NCBI GenBank assembly: GCA_036274595.1
Contig: DASUFL010000087.1
Location: forward strand, 62,001-126,000
Origin: WS-9 sp036274595
GTDB lineage: Bacteria; Eisenbacteria; RBG-16-71-46; SZUA-252
Length of the DNA stretch: 64,000 bases
Reading direction: 5' to 3'
Shown: positions 1 through 8,849 of the stretch, one piece after another
Position numbering within the stretch: the stretch's first letter is position 1
Layout: each line of letters begins with the position of its first letter
Translations under genes and position numbers: made by a program
Notes under the pieces: model-generated
Databases searched by the model: none
Seen by the model: only the letters and a program-made list of their open reading frames with translations
Told to the model about the DNA's origin: nothing

Positions 1-1788
1 GCGCGGCGCGCCGACGGGAAGCGGAGCATCGTGCGCCAGCGCCTTGGAAGCGGCCTCGCCGAGATCGTCACCGCCGAGCCGCGCCCCATGGGAGGCGTCG
101 GCTATGGCGGCGGCGTCTTCACGGTCCGCGGCACGACGCTCGTCTACGCGGGGAGCGATGGGCGCCTCCACGCGGTGGACCTCGCCTCGGGCGCCCAGAG
201 ACCCCTGACCCCGACGTTCGAGGGAGTGGCCGCGCCGGCCATCTCGCCGTGCGGACGAGCGGTCGCGTTTCTCGCCGAACAGGACGGGCACTGCAACGTG
301 ATGCTCGCCGACCTGAAGGGCAAGACGGGCGCGATCCGGCTCACCGACGATCCCTGGTATGCATTCAATCCCGCGTTCTCCCCCGACGGCGCGCGGATCG
401 CGTGGCAGGAGTGGGACCGACTCGACATGCCGTGGGATCAGTCCCGGATCGTGATCGCGAAGCTCGCGAAGCCGATCCCCGCCTGCTCGACCCTCTTCGA
501 GGCGGCGCCGGCCACGGTCATCTCGACCATCGCCAAGGAGAACGCGAGCTTCGCCGCCCCTCAGTGGAGTCCCGACGGAAGGCGCTTCACCTACCAGAGC
601 GACGTCTCGGGCTGGCGATCCCTGTGGATCGGCGACGCCGACGGCGCGAACGCTTCGCGTGTGGACGCGGGCGAGGGGGAGATCGGCCTCGCGGACTGGC
701 TGCCGGCGCGCTCCGGCTATCGGTGGAGCGACGACGGCACGGCGATCTACGCGGTGCGAAGCCGTCAGAGCCGGGACACGCTGCTTCGGATCGATCCATC
801 GTCGCGGGCGGTCGAGGAGATCCCGTCGGCGTACACGGACATCCAGGGACTCCAGATTCGCGGGCACTCGCTCGTGTACACCGCGACGAACCCATCGACG
901 CCCCAGGCTCTCGTGACCCGGCTCGCTCAGGGCGCCCGTCCCGGCGACGAGGCCGCGCGGGCTTCGAGCGCGGTCGGCCTCGTCGATCCCGAGTCGATCT
1001 CGAAGCCCGAAGTGATCTCCTGGAAGACGGCCGGGGGGGCGTTGGCGTGGGGCATCTACTACCCACCCGTGGGTCCCGACGCCGCGCTCGGTCCGCGCCC
1101 TTTGATCGTCTTGATGCACGGCGGTCCCACGTCGCAGGTCCCCTTCTCGTGGCAGGCGCAGGCGCAGTACTACGCCACGCGGGGCTGGCACTACCTCATC
1201 GTGAACCATCGCGGCGGCACGGGCTACGGACGCGCGTACCAGGACCAGCTCCGGGATTCCTGGGGCGTGGTGGATCGCGAGGATGCGCAAAGCGGCGCGG
1301 AGCACGTGCTGAAGACGCGCGGCGCCGATCGGGGCCGCGTCGTGATCACCGGCGGAAGCGCGGGCGGGTACGCCACGCTCTGGGCGCTCACGCAGGAGCC
1401 CGATTTCTGGACGGCGGGCATCGCGCTCTTCCCGCTCGCGCACATCTACGACGCCGTGGTCGGCGCGCACCGCTTCGAGCGGCACTACGAGGAGTCGCTC
1501 TTCGGACGCCTCCCCAAGGCCGGCGCCGTCTGGATGGAGCGCTCCCCCATCACCCACGTGGACCGCGTGAAAGCACCCTTGCTCCTCTTTCACGGCACCG
1601 CCGACAAGGCGGTCCCCTACCAGCAGTCGGTCGATTTCGCGGACGCGCTCAAGCGCCGCGGCGGCTCGGTGGAGCTGGTCAGCTACGAGGGAGAGGGGCA
1701 CGGATTCGCCAAGGAGGCGAACCGGCGCGACATGATGGAGCGGATGGATCGCTTCCTCGAGAAGTACGTCATCTGCCTGCAGCGCTGA
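1..1788 (+). CDS. S9 family prolyl oligopeptidase-like peptidase (5' end outside window)
   Basis: Serine peptidase of the S9 (prolyl oligopeptidase/dipeptidyl peptidase) family, which cleaves short peptides. The reading frame is open to base 1, so the N-terminus lies outside the window. A GTG at 31 is available, but family members usually carry further propeller sequence, so the gene is treated as partial. Numbered from that GTG, the first ~330 residues are beta-propeller blades with SPDG-type repeats (FSPDGARIAW, WSPDGRRFTY). The C-terminal alpha/beta hydrolase has the HGGPT oxyanion motif, nucleophile Ser443 in GGSAGGY, an Asp in HGTADKAVP and a His in GEGHGF, so the triad is complete. No signal peptide can be judged. 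The stop is one base from that of the convergent FAD oxidase. Family assignment is firm; substrate unknown. Confidence 0.9.
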   Translation, partial: ARRADGKRSIVRQRLGSGLAEIVTAEPRPMGGVGYGGGVFTVRGTTLVYAGSDGRLHAVDLASGAQRPLTPTFEGVAAPAISPCGRAVAFLAEQDGHCNVMLADLKGKTGAIRLTDDPWYAFNPAFSPDGARIAWQEWDRLDMPWDQSRIVIAKLAKPIPACSTLFEAAPATVISTIAKENASFAAPQWSPDGRRFTYQSDVSGWRSLWIGDADGANASRVDAGEGEIGLADWLPARSGYRWSDDGTAIYAVRSRQSRDTLLRIDPSSRAVEEIPSAYTDIQGLQIRGHSLVYTATNPSTPQALVTRLAQGARPGDEAARASSAVGLVDPESISKPEVISWKTAGGALAWGIYYPPVGPDAALGPRPLIVLMHGGPTSQVPFSWQAQAQYYATRGWHYLIVNHRGGTGYGRAYQDQLRDSWGVVDREDAQSGAEHVLKTRGADRGRVVITGGSAGGYATLWALTQEPDFWTAGIALFPLAHIYDAVVGAHRFERHYEESLFGRLPKAGAVWMERSPITHVDRVKAPLLLFHGTADKAVPYQQSVDFADALKRRGGSVELVSYEGEGHGFAKEANRRDMMERMDRFLEKYVICLQR

Positions 1789-1789
1789 G

Positions 1790-2947
1790 CTAGAGAAGCT
1801 CCCGCCGCTCCACCGTCCCGCCCGCGAAGCGCCCCGGATCGAGCGCCGACGTGTCCATCGAGGACGCGCGCCCGTTCGACAGGATCTCCGCCGCGAGGAG
1901 GCCGAGCGCCGGCGCGTGCATGACGCCGTGCCCCGAGGAGCCGTTCGCGAGGAACAGGTTGGCGCATCCCGGCGCCGCGCCGAGCAGCGCGTGTCCGTCG
2001 GGGGACATTTCGTAAAGTCCGGCCCACGCCGTGCCGCGCTCGAAATCCGCGTCGCGGAGAACGGGGATCCGCTCCCGAGCGGTGCGGGCCACGCTCGCAA
2101 CCCACGCGGGATCGACGCGCGTGCTGGTCGGATCCTCGGGATCGCCGGGCGTCGGCATGAGCGCGAGCACACGTCCGTCGCGGACGCGCGCGTGGAAGCC
2201 GTCGTCGACCCAGATGGTCATCGGCATGGTTTCGGGAAGGCCCGCGAATGGCGCGCTCGCCAGGGCCTGCCGCCGTAGCGGCGCGACCGGAACGGCGATA
2301 TCCGCGAGCGCGGCCACCGGTGCGGCCCACGCGCCGGCCGCGTTCACGACCGCTTCCACGAGAATCCAATCGGCGCCGACCCGCACCGCCTCGATCCCAC
2401 CTGGGCCGCGCCGTAGGCCCGTGACCTCGGCGTTCCACCGAACGGTGACTCCGAGCCGGTCGGCCGCGCGCAAATAGCCTTCGAGGATCGCGAGGGGGCG
2501 CAGGAATCCATCGCTTCCCGCGAAGGTTCCACCGAGGACTCCATCCGGATTCAGGGCCGGGTTCAGCGCCGCGGCCTCGCGCGCGCCGACCTCGCGCGCG
2601 TCCAGGAATCCATTCCGTCTCTGGACGGCGAGCGCCGCCCGGAGCGCCTCGAGATCCTGCGCGCGCCGAGCGAGCCAGAGGTAGCCGGCCGCGACGAGGC
2701 CAGGATCGACGCCCGTTTCCTGCTGGAATGCGGAGAGCCGCTCCCGCGCAAGGAGCGAGAGGCGCACGTTCACGTCGGAGGCGAACTGCGCGCGAAAGCC
2801 ACCGGTCGCCGCGCCCGTGCTCCCCATGCCGAAGCGTTCCGCGCGATCCAGGAGGAGCACCTCGCGCCATCCGCCGCGCGCCAGGTGGTACGCCACGCTC
2901 GCGCCGACCACGCCGGCGCCGATCACGGCGACGGACGCGCGCGTCAT
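1790..2947 (-). CDS. FAD-dependent amino-acid/glycine oxidase-type (DAO family) oxidoreductase
   Basis: 385-residue flavoprotein of the DAO family (D-amino acid, glycine and sarcosine oxidases and dehydrogenases), which oxidises amines using FAD. The Rossmann motif VIGAGVVGASVAYHLA is at residues 9-24, followed by the acidic ribose-binding end LLLDRAE and the family-typical segment GSTGAATGGFR. A C-terminal GLYEMSPDGHALLG motif fits the DAO fold. No signal peptide or membrane segment. The ATG overlaps the stop of the upstream VOC gene as ATGA (2944-2947). It is therefore the last gene of a TauE-cytochrome c-VOC-oxidase run in which every junction overlaps. The cytochrome suggests electrons may go to a respiratory carrier rather than O2, but this is inference. 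Substrate unknown. Confidence 0.88.
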   Translation of the reverse strand: MTRASVAVIGAGVVGASVAYHLARGGWREVLLLDRAERFGMGSTGAATGGFRAQFASDVNVRLSLLARERLSAFQQETGVDPGLVAAGYLWLARRAQDLEALRAALAVQRRNGFLDAREVGAREAAALNPALNPDGVLGGTFAGSDGFLRPLAILEGYLRAADRLGVTVRWNAEVTGLRRGPGGIEAVRVGADWILVEAVVNAAGAWAAPVAALADIAVPVAPLRRQALASAPFAGLPETMPMTIWVDDGFHARVRDGRVLALMPTPGDPEDPTSTRVDPAWVASVARTARERIPVLRDADFERGTAWAGLYEMSPDGHALLGAAPGCANLFLANGSSGHGVMHAPALGLLAAEILSNGRASSMDTSALDPGRFAGGTVERRELL

Positions 2948-3381
2948 GCCGTGAAGACGTGCTCCGGATGCCGGAACGCCTTGAACTCGAGCGCGTTTCC
3001 GCTTGGATCGAGGAGGAACATCGTGGCCTGCTCGCCCGGCTGCCCCGCATAGCGGATCCGGGGCTCCACGACAAACGCGAATCCCGAGGCACGGATCCGC
3101 TCCGCGAGGGCATGGAACTCATCCCACCCGAGGATGGCCCCGAAGTGGGGCATCGGCACCTGGATGTTCTCGACCTTTCCCGTCGGCGCCGTGGCCGCGA
3201 CGGGGCCGGTCGTGTGGGCGGAGATCTGGTTGCCGAAGAAGTCGAAGTCGACCCACGTCCCGGTGCTCCGCCCTTCCCGGCAGCCGAGCACGTCGCCATA
3301 GAAGCGGCGCGTCGACGCGAGATCGAGCACGTGGAATGCGAAGTGGAACGGCCGGAGGGCCGTCGTCGCGGCCCGGCTCAC
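2944..3381 (-). CDS. VOC (glyoxalase/bleomycin-resistance fold) family protein
   Basis: 145-residue vicinal-oxygen-chelate protein. It starts FHFAFHVLDLASTRRFYGDVLGC, typical of glyoxalase-fold enzymes: the first metal-ligand His lies in FHVLD and the C-terminal Glu in GNALEFK. Together with the internal segment EPRIRYAGQPGEQ this resembles small uncharacterised VOC proteins, including lyase/dioxygenase-like ones. The start chosen is GTG at 3381, whose last three bases run into the TGA of the upstream cytochrome gene (GTGA, 3378-3381). An open frame continues upstream, but it has no VOC similarity and lies antisense-like within the cytochrome gene. Its own stop overlaps the next ATG. Reaction unknown. 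Confidence 0.85.
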   Translation of the reverse strand: MSRAATTALRPFHFAFHVLDLASTRRFYGDVLGCREGRSTGTWVDFDFFGNQISAHTTGPVAATAPTGKVENIQVPMPHFGAILGWDEFHALAERIRASGFAFVVEPRIRYAGQPGEQATMFLLDPSGNALEFKAFRHPEHVFTA

Positions 3382-3938
3382 TGCGGCTGCGCTCTCGGCG
3401 CGTCCCACGCGCCGGGCGCCGGGAGCTCGATCACCGGTCCATGCGCCATCCCGTTGGGCGGCAGGGCGGCCGGGACCTTGTGCGCGACGGGGGGCAGGCT
3501 CTTCAGGTACGCGATGAGGGAGCTCATGTCGTCCGGCGTGAGCCGCGCGGTGTTGGGCCACGGCATGGGCGGGAGGATCGGGCTTCCGTCCTTCTTCACT
3601 CCGGAGCGGAGCGCGCGCTCGATCTCCACGTTGGTCCAGGTGCCGAGCCCCGTCTCGAGGTCGGGCGTCAGATTGCTCGAGTACGACACGCCCCACGGTC
3701 CGCGCCAGCCGAGATCGCTCCCCGAGAGCTGCCGCTTGAAGTCGGGCGCGCCATAGAAGGTGCCCGGAGTGTGGCAGTCGTTGCAGCCCGCGGTCGTCGC
3801 GATGTACTCCCCGCGCTGGAGCGGAGTCATCGCGGCCGGCTTCGCCTCCTCGGTCTGCTTCGGGGCCGGAGTGTTGCAGGAGACGGCCGTGACGAGGGTG
3901 AGCGCGAGGCAGCCGAGCAAAAGCGGACGGCAGGTCAT
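3378..3938 (-). CDS. Monohaem cytochrome c lipoprotein
   Basis: 186-residue secreted c-type cytochrome. A hydrophobic N-terminus ends at Cys21 (TAVSC), a plausible though not perfect lipobox, so it is probably a lipoprotein on the outer face of a membrane. One haem motif GCNDCH lies at 51-56. The region TDPETG-like (SSNLTPDLETGLGTW) and the segment LPPMPWPNTARLTPDDMSSLIAYLKSLP are typical of the cytochrome c subunits of alcohol/gluconate-type dehydrogenases, with a candidate Met axial ligand in PPMPW. The ATG at 3938 overlaps the TGA of the TauE gene (ATGA), and its stop overlaps the VOC GTG. It may accept electrons from the FAD oxidase encoded two genes downstream (inference). Confidence 0.87.
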   Translation of the reverse strand: MTCRPLLLGCLALTLVTAVSCNTPAPKQTEEAKPAAMTPLQRGEYIATTAGCNDCHTPGTFYGAPDFKRQLSGSDLGWRGPWGVSYSSNLTPDLETGLGTWTNVEIERALRSGVKKDGSPILPPMPWPNTARLTPDDMSSLIAYLKSLPPVAHKVPAALPPNGMAHGPVIELPAPGAWDAPRAQPQ

Positions 3939-4747
3939 CGATGTCCTCCTGGAATGGAGTGCGTGCCCGAGCCGGGCGCGATGCGAACCGGAACGTCGAG
4001 TGCGACCCAAAGGACGAGAGCGAGCACGACCGCCACGGCCACGCCTCGGATCAGCGCGTCGCCGCGGCGAATGGCGAGGTGCGCGCCACAATATCCCCCG
4101 AGGAGCTGGGCCCCCGCCATCGGAATCGCAAGGCCCCAGAGGATCATGCCGCCCCGCGCGAAGAAGAGGAGCGCGGCCACGTTCGAGGCGAAGTTGAGCA
4201 CCTTGGCGTTCGCCGTCGCGCGCGTGAGGGGCAGATGGAGGAGCGCCGCGTAGCCGGCGATGATGAACGTTCCCGCGCCCGGTCCGAAGAAGCCGTCGTA
4301 GAGGCCGATCGCGAGCGCGAACGCGGCCACGAGGAATCCGAGCTTCGGCGCGGGACCGATTCGCTCCTTGGGACGAAGCCGCCCGCTCGCGAAGACGAAC
4401 CCCACCACCACGAGGAGCGCGAGCACGATCGGGCGGAGCACGTCCGGCTTGAGATGGAGCGCGAGGATGGCTCCGAGCGCGGAGCCGAGGAACCCGAGCG
4501 GAAACGCGACCGCGGCGAGCTTCCAGTCGACGAGACGCTCGCGGGCGTAGCGAACGATCGCCGCGAACGAGCCGAACGACGACTGCCCCTTGTTCGTTCC
4601 GAGCGCCTGGTGCGGGGAGAGTCCGGCCGCGAGGAGCGCGGGCACGGTGATGAGCCCGCCGCCGCCGGCGATGGCGTCGACGGTGCCGCCGCAGAAGGCC
4701 GCGAGGCAGAGGAGTGCTACGTGCTCGGGGGGAAGGCCATGGATCAT
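3935..4747 (-). CDS. TauE/SafE (sulfite exporter-type) membrane protein
   Basis: 270-residue inner-membrane transporter-like protein of the TauE/SafE family, proposed to export sulfite, sulfoacetate or other organosulfur anions. It shows the two family repeats: the first begins CGGTVDAIAGGGGLITVPALL with ALGTNKGQ, and the second contains GLYDGFFGPGAGTF. About eight hydrophobic helices are visible. The ATG at 4747 is preferred because TM1 follows within ten residues; a GTG at 4786 would add 13 residues and neither has a clear ribosome site. It is the first gene of a coupled operon with cytochrome c, VOC and FAD oxidase genes, so exporting a product of amine or sulfonate breakdown is a possible role (inference). 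Confidence 0.86.
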   Translation of the reverse strand: MIHGLPPEHVALLCLAAFCGGTVDAIAGGGGLITVPALLAAGLSPHQALGTNKGQSSFGSFAAIVRYARERLVDWKLAAVAFPLGFLGSALGAILALHLKPDVLRPIVLALLVVVGFVFASGRLRPKERIGPAPKLGFLVAAFALAIGLYDGFFGPGAGTFIIAGYAALLHLPLTRATANAKVLNFASNVAALLFFARGGMILWGLAIPMAGAQLLGGYCGAHLAIRRGDALIRGVAVAVVLALVLWVALDVPVRIAPGSGTHSIPGGHR

Positions 4748-4811
4748 GTCGTGGCGAGGAAGCGGCTCATGCGCGGGATTATGCACTTAGGCCGGCTCGA
4801 GGCAAGCGGCG

Positions 4812-4826
4812 TGGTATGCTCCCGCC
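4812..4826 (+). promoter_or_regulatory. Extended -10 element directly in front of the PhzF start
   Basis: The sequence TGG-TATGCT (TATGCT at 4815-4820) lies only six bases before the GTG start at 4827. A transcript from this element would start at or next to the start codon, so the mRNA would be leaderless. No Shine-Dalgarno sequence is present. Confidence 0.4.
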
Positions 4827-5711
4827 GTGAGCCTCCGTGCCGCCATCGTCGACGCCTTCACACGCACTCCGGGCATGGGCAATCGCGCGGGCATCGTCCC
4901 CGATGCGGCCCGCCTCGACGAGCCCGCGATGCAGCGGCTCGCCGCGGCCGTCGCGGCCTCCGAGACGGCGTTCATCCTCGAGCCGCCCTCCGGCGCGACC
5001 CACCACCTGCGCTACTTCACGCCGGCCGCGGAGATCGCCTTCTGCGGTCACGCGACCGTGGCGACGTTCCACTGGCTCGTCGAGACCGGCGCCGTGAAGC
5101 CTGGCCAGCACATGCTCCACTGCCCCGCCGGCCGCGTGCCGATCGAGGTCGAGGCCATGGACGGAAGCGGCGTTCGCGTCTGGATGGGAACGCCGCTCTA
5201 CCCGTGGGAGCCGTCCCCGATCGCCGGCGCGACGCTCATGGGGCTCCTCGGAGGGAGCCAGGCGATGCGCGACTCGGCGCTCCCGCTCGAGCGCGCGGGG
5301 AAGAACGTCTACGTGGCCCTGTCCAAGCGCGCCGACCTCGCGTCGCTTCAGCCGCGCTGGGACGATCTGGTCGGCGAGGGTGGTCGCCACGGGATCGGCG
5401 GGTTCTACGTCTTCACGCGCGACGCGGCCGAGCCGGGAAGCGTGACCCAGGGGCGCTACTTCGCGCCCGCGTTCGGCATTCGTGAGGATCCCGTGACCGG
5501 GTCCGCGAGCGGTCCGCTCGCCGAGTACCTCGCGCGCCACGGCGTCATCGCCCTGGGGAATGGTCCCGTGCGCGTTCGCGCCGAGCAGGGGGACGCGATG
5601 GGCAAGCCGGGACGGCTCGATCTCGAGGTCGCGGGCGCGGCGGGCAAGGTGGCATCGGTCCGCGTCGGGGGCACCGCGGTGACCGTGCTCGAGGGATCGC
5701 TCAAGGTCTGA
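4827..5711 (+). CDS. PhzF family epimerase/isomerase
   Basis: 294-residue PhzF-type protein. This family catalyses isomerisation or epimerisation of small amino-acid-derived substrates by acid/base catalysis. The N-terminal lobe has the expected DAFT start and the catalytic glutamate context ASETAFIL (Glu46). The motif FTPAAEIAFCGHATVA is diagnostic, and the second lobe carries GSVTQGRYFAPAFGIREDPVTGSA. Length matches the family. The start is GTG with no ribosome-binding site, consistent with a leaderless mRNA. It is divergent from the TauE operon across about 80 bases and convergent with the methyltransferase gene. Substrate unknown. Confidence 0.93.
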   Translation: MSLRAAIVDAFTRTPGMGNRAGIVPDAARLDEPAMQRLAAAVAASETAFILEPPSGATHHLRYFTPAAEIAFCGHATVATFHWLVETGAVKPGQHMLHCPAGRVPIEVEAMDGSGVRVWMGTPLYPWEPSPIAGATLMGLLGGSQAMRDSALPLERAGKNVYVALSKRADLASLQPRWDDLVGEGGRHGIGGFYVFTRDAAEPGSVTQGRYFAPAFGIREDPVTGSASGPLAEYLARHGVIALGNGPVRVRAEQGDAMGKPGRLDLEVAGAAGKVASVRVGGTAVTVLEGSLKV

Positions 5712-5738
5712 CGCGCGCAAGCGCGTGACGCGCGCCGC

Positions 5739-6458
5739 TCAGCCGAGCGGCGTTCCGACGAATCGAAGACCCGCCGCGGCGATGTCCCGCTCCCGCGTCA
5801 AGCGCCGCTCGATTCGCAGCACTGCCTCCGCCGCGCTCCCTGCCCCCTCGGCGTCCGTCAGCTCGTCCCAGATGTAGCGGTAGAGATACGGAGCCTCTTC
5901 GACCAGCGTCAGGTCGAGCCGCGCACGCGCGGCGGCGAGGATCGAATGTCCCGTCGGCAGCGGCGGGTCCGCGACGTGCTCCCGGCGCCAGCGGCCGAGC
6001 GGATTGCCCTCCTCCTCCGCCCCCACGCCTTGGCGCAGCAGCCCCGCCGCCGCGAGCACCGTCTTGAGGTCGTAGAACCAGCGCGCCGTTGGGAGATTGA
6101 CGCGATCGTACGCGAGCTCCTCGGCGATCACGCGCCCCTCCGGCGCGAGCGCCTGGATCGCGCGGTCGAGCGCGTCGTCGAGGGGAGCCATGTGGTGGAG
6201 CGAGCGCGTGAAGAGGACGACATCGAACGCACCCTCCCCGTCGAAGTGGAGAAAGTCCCGCTCGACCCAGCGCACCCGGGCGGCTCTGGCGCCCGTGTCG
6301 AAGCTCTCGTCGAGCGCGGTCACCTCGTAGCCCTTCGCGGCGAGCGCGAGCGACAGCGCGCCGTCGCCGGCGCCGACCTCGAGGATGCGGGCGGGCGCGG
6401 GCAGAAGCACGCGCTCGAGGAACGCGAGCGTCTCGCGGGTCGGGAGCGCCGGGGTCAC
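5739..6458 (-). CDS. Class I SAM-dependent methyltransferase
   Basis: 239-residue methyltransferase with the SAM-binding motif ILEVGAGDGALS near residues 25-36, then ALDESFDT, FDVVLFTRSLHHM (motif II/post-II) and LAPEGRVIAEEL. The start is GTG at 6458, overlapping the TGA of the upstream fusion gene as GTGA, so translation is probably coupled. Methyl acceptor unknown. The coupling ties it to the flavin/polyferredoxin fusion, which could mean it modifies a small metabolite of the same pathway (inference). Confidence 0.88.
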   Translation of the reverse strand: MTPALPTRETLAFLERVLLPAPARILEVGAGDGALSLALAAKGYEVTALDESFDTGARAARVRWVERDFLHFDGEGAFDVVLFTRSLHHMAPLDDALDRAIQALAPEGRVIAEELAYDRVNLPTARWFYDLKTVLAAAGLLRQGVGAEEEGNPLGRWRREHVADPPLPTGHSILAAARARLDLTLVEEAPYLYRYIWDELTDAEGAGSAAEAVLRIERRLTRERDIAAAGLRFVGTPLG

Positions 6459-8779
6459 CGCGCGTCCTTCCCCTCCCGCATGAGGACCGGAGACGCGGGC
6501 AGAAGGTCGAGTGAGATCGTGCGCCCCGCGCGGTCCACCTGGCCAAACTGCAGCACGCCCGTCGGGCAACGCTCGACGCAGGCGGAGCAGCGCACGCACT
6601 CGGGATCGCGCATGGGCGCCCCCTTGTTGGCGAAGCTCATGATATCGATCCCCTGATGGCAAACCGACGTGCACACGTTGCAGGAGATGCACTTCTTCTT
6701 GTCGGCCACGATCGCGAACCGGCTGAAGCGCGCATAGATGTGCATCAGCGCCGCGAGCGGACAGAAGAACCGGCACCAGACCCGTCCCGAAAACCAGAAG
6801 TAGAGACCGTACCCGATCACCCCGGCGAGGAAGACGTCGACGATCCACTTGTACGGCTCCTTGAGCCAGGGATCGAACAACCGGTCGATCGCATTCCCGT
6901 CCGGCAGGATCCATCCGACGATGCGAACGATGAGGATCAGGAACGCGATCGCCAGCACGACTTGGCCCGCCATGTTCAGGCGGTTCCATTTCGGGCCGTG
7001 CGGCATCTTGTGGCGCTGCGTGTCGCCGAGCGTCTCGGCGAGGGCGCCACAGGAGCAGATCCAGCCGCAGTAGAAGCCCTTCCCGAAATAGTAGATTCCG
7101 AGCGGAATGAGAACGAACGTCTGCACGAAGCCGATCGCGATCCACGCCCAGAGGGGGTCGTGGGTGAAGATGTTGTAGACGTTGAGGGGCCACGCGAGGA
7201 TCAGCCCATACGCGCGCCAGTACTCGCGGCCGTGGCCGTAGGTCACCTGAGGGAACAGGGCGTCGGCGAGGTGTCGCGGCAAGAGGCCGTGCGCCCCCAT
7301 CCAGGGGAGGATGATCTCGGGCAGGAGGAATAGCGGAACGATCTGGATCGCGATCAGGGTCCAGGTCTGCGCCGTGACGTAGGGCGTGGCCCGGCGACGG
7401 ATGCGCCTGATGCCGAACACGAGCACGATCAGCGAATAGACGATCGTGTACCAGAACGCAGGGCCCGATGCGCTGATGGCCAGGATGCCGGTGAACGTCG
7501 AAGGGTCCGCCGCATCGCGCGCGAGCGCACCGCCGGCGCCGCGAAGCAGGTCCGGGAGATTGAACGGGAACCAGTGATGCGCGCTCCAGAGCGCGGACAT
7601 GGAGCCGCCCGACTTCCAGTTGTAGAGCCACGAGCAGAAGAGGATGAAGAGGGCGAGCGCGGTCCAGCCTGCGGGCCGGATCTCCGCCGCGATCCGTATG
7701 TTCGAGCGACGGAAGAAGTCGAGCGGCGCCTCGCGGCCGATCATCTCGAAGACGGCGTCGTTCGGGATCTCTTCGGTCTGGCCAGGTGTGTCGAGGGCCA
7801 CGCTCTTCGCTCGGATCTCGCGCACCTGGGTGTCCAGGAGAAGTCGGATGCTCCCGGGCTCGTGAGCGCGTGCCGCAAAGGACCCAGAGGCCGTGCTCAT
7901 GCGTTCGTCCGTCGGGTGCTCGACGCTGACGTCCGCGTTGGGGTCGTGGAGGAGTCGCTCGAGGCGCTCGCGGTTCTCCGGCTTGGGTCGCGCGAGCTCG
8001 CCCTTCCGGTGCGCGAGCGTGACCCGCGCGCCGCATTGCGCGAGCGCCACCGCGGTCTCGATGGCGGTGTCGCCCCCTCCCACGACCAGCACGTCCGCCT
8101 GGGCGAAATCGTTGGGATCGTGGAGCCGGTGGTAGACGCGGTCCCGATCCTCGCCCGGAACGCCGAGCGCGCGATAGCTCCCGGCACGGCCGATGGCCAC
8201 GATGACGCGCCGAGCGCGGAGCGGCTCGCCGTCCGCGCCGTGCACGAGGATCTCGCCGCCCGCCCGCTCGAGGCGCTCGACGCCGAACGGGACGGCGCGG
8301 ATACCGGCCCCGTCCGCTTGGCGCCGAAGCTCCTCGACGAGCGGCTCCTTGACGGTGGCGGTGACCTGGAGCGAGCCCGCGGGTTTCATCGAGCGCGGGT
8401 AGGTGTAGATCGGCTTGGCCCTGGGGAAATCGACGATGGTGGAGAAGGGCTCGCGAGCTTCGAGGAGCTTGTAGGAGAGATGGCGCCGCTTGGCTTCGAT
8501 CGCCGCGGCGACGCCGGACACGCCGGCCCCGATGATGACGAGATCGAGGACGCCGTCCGCGCCCGGGCGCTCCTTCTGAAGCTCCGCCGCGACGCGCTCG
8601 ACCGCGCGCGCCCCCGTGTCCAGGGAGAACTTGAGGAGCGGAATCCCGGTGAGATCGCCGACGACATACACGCCGGGGACGGACGTCGACCCGTCGTGGC
8701 GCGCTTCGGGCAGCGGCTCGACGGTGCCCGCCGGCCAGCGGGTGTGAAGCCAGCGCGTGTAGCGGGCGATGGGGTTCAT
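6455..8779 (-). CDS. FAD/NAD(P) reductase fused to a membrane NapH/CcoG-type polyferredoxin
   Basis: 774-residue fusion. Residues ~36-66 carry the GD motif (GVYVVGDLTGIPLL) that normally ends the FAD domain of thioredoxin-reductase-like enzymes. The FAD motif GAGVSG follows at 84-89 and an NAD(P) motif VVGGGDTAIE near 230, so the flavin module looks circularly permuted. Residues ~375-665 form about six membrane helices with the NapH/CcoG signatures CGWICSCG and CRFFCPL. The C-terminus has two 4Fe-4S sites: Cys697/700/703/707 and Cys728/731/734/738. The likely role is passing electrons between NAD(P)H and a membrane or periplasmic acceptor. It precedes and overlaps the methyltransferase gene. 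It is distinct from the nos operon, although the C-terminus resembles NosH/NapH. Partner unknown. Confidence 0.88.
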   Translation of the reverse strand: MNPIARYTRWLHTRWPAGTVEPLPEARHDGSTSVPGVYVVGDLTGIPLLKFSLDTGARAVERVAAELQKERPGADGVLDLVIIGAGVSGVAAAIEAKRRHLSYKLLEAREPFSTIVDFPRAKPIYTYPRSMKPAGSLQVTATVKEPLVEELRRQADGAGIRAVPFGVERLERAGGEILVHGADGEPLRARRVIVAIGRAGSYRALGVPGEDRDRVYHRLHDPNDFAQADVLVVGGGDTAIETAVALAQCGARVTLAHRKGELARPKPENRERLERLLHDPNADVSVEHPTDERMSTASGSFAARAHEPGSIRLLLDTQVREIRAKSVALDTPGQTEEIPNDAVFEMIGREAPLDFFRRSNIRIAAEIRPAGWTALALFILFCSWLYNWKSGGSMSALWSAHHWFPFNLPDLLRGAGGALARDAADPSTFTGILAISASGPAFWYTIVYSLIVLVFGIRRIRRRATPYVTAQTWTLIAIQIVPLFLLPEIILPWMGAHGLLPRHLADALFPQVTYGHGREYWRAYGLILAWPLNVYNIFTHDPLWAWIAIGFVQTFVLIPLGIYYFGKGFYCGWICSCGALAETLGDTQRHKMPHGPKWNRLNMAGQVVLAIAFLILIVRIVGWILPDGNAIDRLFDPWLKEPYKWIVDVFLAGVIGYGLYFWFSGRVWCRFFCPLAALMHIYARFSRFAIVADKKKCISCNVCTSVCHQGIDIMSFANKGAPMRDPECVRCSACVERCPTGVLQFGQVDRAGRTISLDLLPASPVLMREGKDAR

Positions 8780-8849
8780 GGCTGGGCTGGGACGGTGGTC
8801 ATCACATGGGAGCTACGTCCGGATCGCCACGGTGTGACGAGCGTTCCGG

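Noticed and set aside
249..1793. Long frames opposite or out of phase with real genes (for example 249-1793, 3941-5485, 17294-19372, 30373-32412, 45990-48062, 54985-56307).
   Set aside because: They are rich in Arg, Ala, Pro and Gly, show no domains and lie within genes with clear conserved motifs on another frame. High GC content explains their length.
2944..3696. A 250-residue version of the VOC protein starting at 3696.
   Set aside because: The extra N-terminal part has no VOC similarity and overlaps the cytochrome gene. The GTGA overlap at 3378-3381 gives a better start.
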